A stretch of 7,202 bases of DNA from Longimicrobiales bacterium. GTDB taxonomy: Bacteria; Gemmatimonadota; Gemmatimonadetes; Longimicrobiales; Gaopeijiaceae. Positions within the stretch are counted from its first letter, which is position 1, and each line of letters begins with the position of its first letter. The notes beneath the pieces are model-generated. The model did no database searches. It had not been told where the DNA came from and worked only from the letters and a program-made list of their open reading frames with translations. The stretch covers positions 1-7,202 of the forward strand of contig JANQME010000419.1 of NCBI GenBank assembly GCA_028280205.1, written 5' to 3'. Shown piece after piece: positions 6,366 to 7,202 of the stretch. The translations under genes and the position numbers were made by a program.

Positions 6366-7202
6366 TCAGCGGGCGCTCTTCCGCCGGGCCAGAGCGCCCC
6401 GATCGACCTTCCCCAGGTGCGTGCGGGGCAGGACGTCGAGGAAGTGGACGACGCGCGGATACTTGTACGGCTCCAGGTGCTCCTTCGCCCACGCGCGCAG
6501 CTCGTCGGCGAGGAGTTCGGCGTCGAAGACGTTGCCCGCGGGCACGACGAAAGCTCCGGGCTTCACCAGCCCCTCGGACGTCGTGAGCCCCACCACGGCG
6601 ACTTCCACCACCGCCGGGTGCTCGAGCAGGCAGCCCTCGAGCTCCTTCGGGGAGAGCCACTTCCCGCTGACCTTGAGCATGTCGTCGGCGCGCCCTCCGT
6701 ACACGACGTAGCCGTCCTCGTCGAAGGCGATCATGTCGCCCGAGACGTACCAGCCGTCCTGGAACGCCTCGGCGGTCCGGGCTTCGTCCTTCCAGTAGCC
6801 GAGCGCAAGAGAGTCGCCCCGCACACGCATCAAACCCACGTCGCCCGCGGGCACGTCGTTGCCGTCGGCGTCGCAGGCGCGCACCTCGAAGCCGTCCACC
6901 GGGCGGCCCAGCGTACCCGGACGCACGTCGTCCGGCCGGTTCGAGATGAAGATGTGCCACATCTCCGCGGTACCGAGCCCGTCGAGGAGGGGCACGCCGA
7001 AGGCGTCGTTCCAGCGTCGGTGCAGCTCCACGGGGAGCGCTTCGCCGGCCGAGGTGGAGAGCCGGAGCGAGGAGAGGTCCGCACCGGCGGCCCCTTCGTG
7101 GCTCACCAGGTGGTTCACCATCGTCGGAACGTTGACGAGCACGGTCGGCCGGAAGGTCCGGATCTTCTCGAAGAGCGTGTCGGCGGTGCACCGCTCGGGG
7201 AA
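6366..7202 (-). CDS. Benzoate-CoA ligase-like acyl-CoA synthetase, C-terminal 278 residues (N-terminus beyond window)
   Basis: The frame is open from the right edge to a TGA at 6366. The fragment covers the second half of an ANL-superfamily adenylating enzyme, which activates a carboxylic acid to an acyl-AMP and then a CoA thioester in the cytoplasm. In fragment numbering, TSAGEALP is at 50-57; DGLGTAEMWHIFISNRP (74-90) is the adenine/substrate region; WYVSGDM (151-157) holds the ribose-binding Asp; GRADDMLKVSGKWLSPKELE (170-189) is the hinge and CoA-face loop; LEPYKYPR (243-250) and PRTHLGKVDRG (259-269) follow, with K265 as the adenylation lysine. The MWHIFISN motif and overall wording match benzoate-CoA ligases (BadA/BclA-like) better than acetyl-CoA or long-chain ligases, so an aromatic acid substrate is likely but not proven. 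The upstream part, its start and the operon promoter are outside the window. It appears to be the first visible gene of the minus-strand cluster. Confidence 0.88.
   Translation of the reverse strand, partial: FPERCTADTLFEKIRTFRPTVLVNVPTMVNHLVSHEGAAGADLSSLRLSTSAGEALPVELHRRWNDAFGVPLLDGLGTAEMWHIFISNRPDDVRPGTLGRPVDGFEVRACDADGNDVPAGDVGLMRVRGDSLALGYWKDEARTAEAFQDGWYVSGDMIAFDEDGYVVYGGRADDMLKVSGKWLSPKELEGCLLEHPAVVEVAVVGLTTSEGLVKPGAFVVPAGNVFDAELLADELRAWAKEHLEPYKYPRVVHFLDVLPRTHLGKVDRGALARRKSAR

Noticed and set aside
6280..7191. Upstream extension of the 103-residue gene over the ligase region
   Set aside because: It is an Arg-rich shadow of the ligase coding sequence. A perfect Shine-Dalgarno supports the internal ATG at 6279.

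Overview
The window is GC-rich (by eye roughly 70%), densely coding, and bacterial. A DUF5916-type exported protein, a BlaI/M56 regulatory pair, a Tat-exported glycosylasparaginase and a family 5 uracil-DNA glycosylase together would fit a Gemmatimonadota-like or related environmental bacterium. That placement is an inference from gene content; there is no rRNA or marker gene to confirm it.

Left part (1-2345). A minus-strand gene running off the left edge encodes the N-terminal 263 residues of a secreted CBM9-like/DUF5916 protein. Facing away from it, across a 180-bp intergenic region, is a two-gene plus-strand operon: a BlaI/MecI-type repressor and, overlapping it by ATGA, a short M56 (BlaR1-type) membrane metalloprotease without a penicillin-binding sensor domain. 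The intergenic region holds an AT-rich island with two overlapping TACTA-N6-TAGTA-type dyads. A good sigma70-like promoter for the DUF5916 gene has its -10 box inside those dyads. The simplest reading is an autoregulated protease/repressor switch that also controls the exported protein.

Right part (2370-7202). Five minus-strand genes are closely packed and probably co-transcribed. In order of transcription they are: the C-terminal part of a benzoate-CoA ligase-like enzyme (cut by the right edge), a 103-residue protein I do not recognise, a family 5 uracil-DNA glycosylase (UDGb), an exported amidase-signature hydrolase, and a Tat-exported N4-(beta-N-acetylglucosaminyl)-L-asparaginase-like Ntn hydrolase. 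The last two look like a pair of extracytoplasmic amide hydrolases. The UDG looks functionally unrelated to its neighbours. The blaR1-like gene and the asparaginase gene converge, with 24 bp between their stop codons and no clear terminator.

No RNA genes, CRISPR arrays, insertion sequences, integrase genes or long repeats were seen. The most interesting point is the proposed BlaI operator/promoter arrangement between the protease switch and the DUF5916 gene. The rest is mostly recognisable families with a few unusual residues and start sites.
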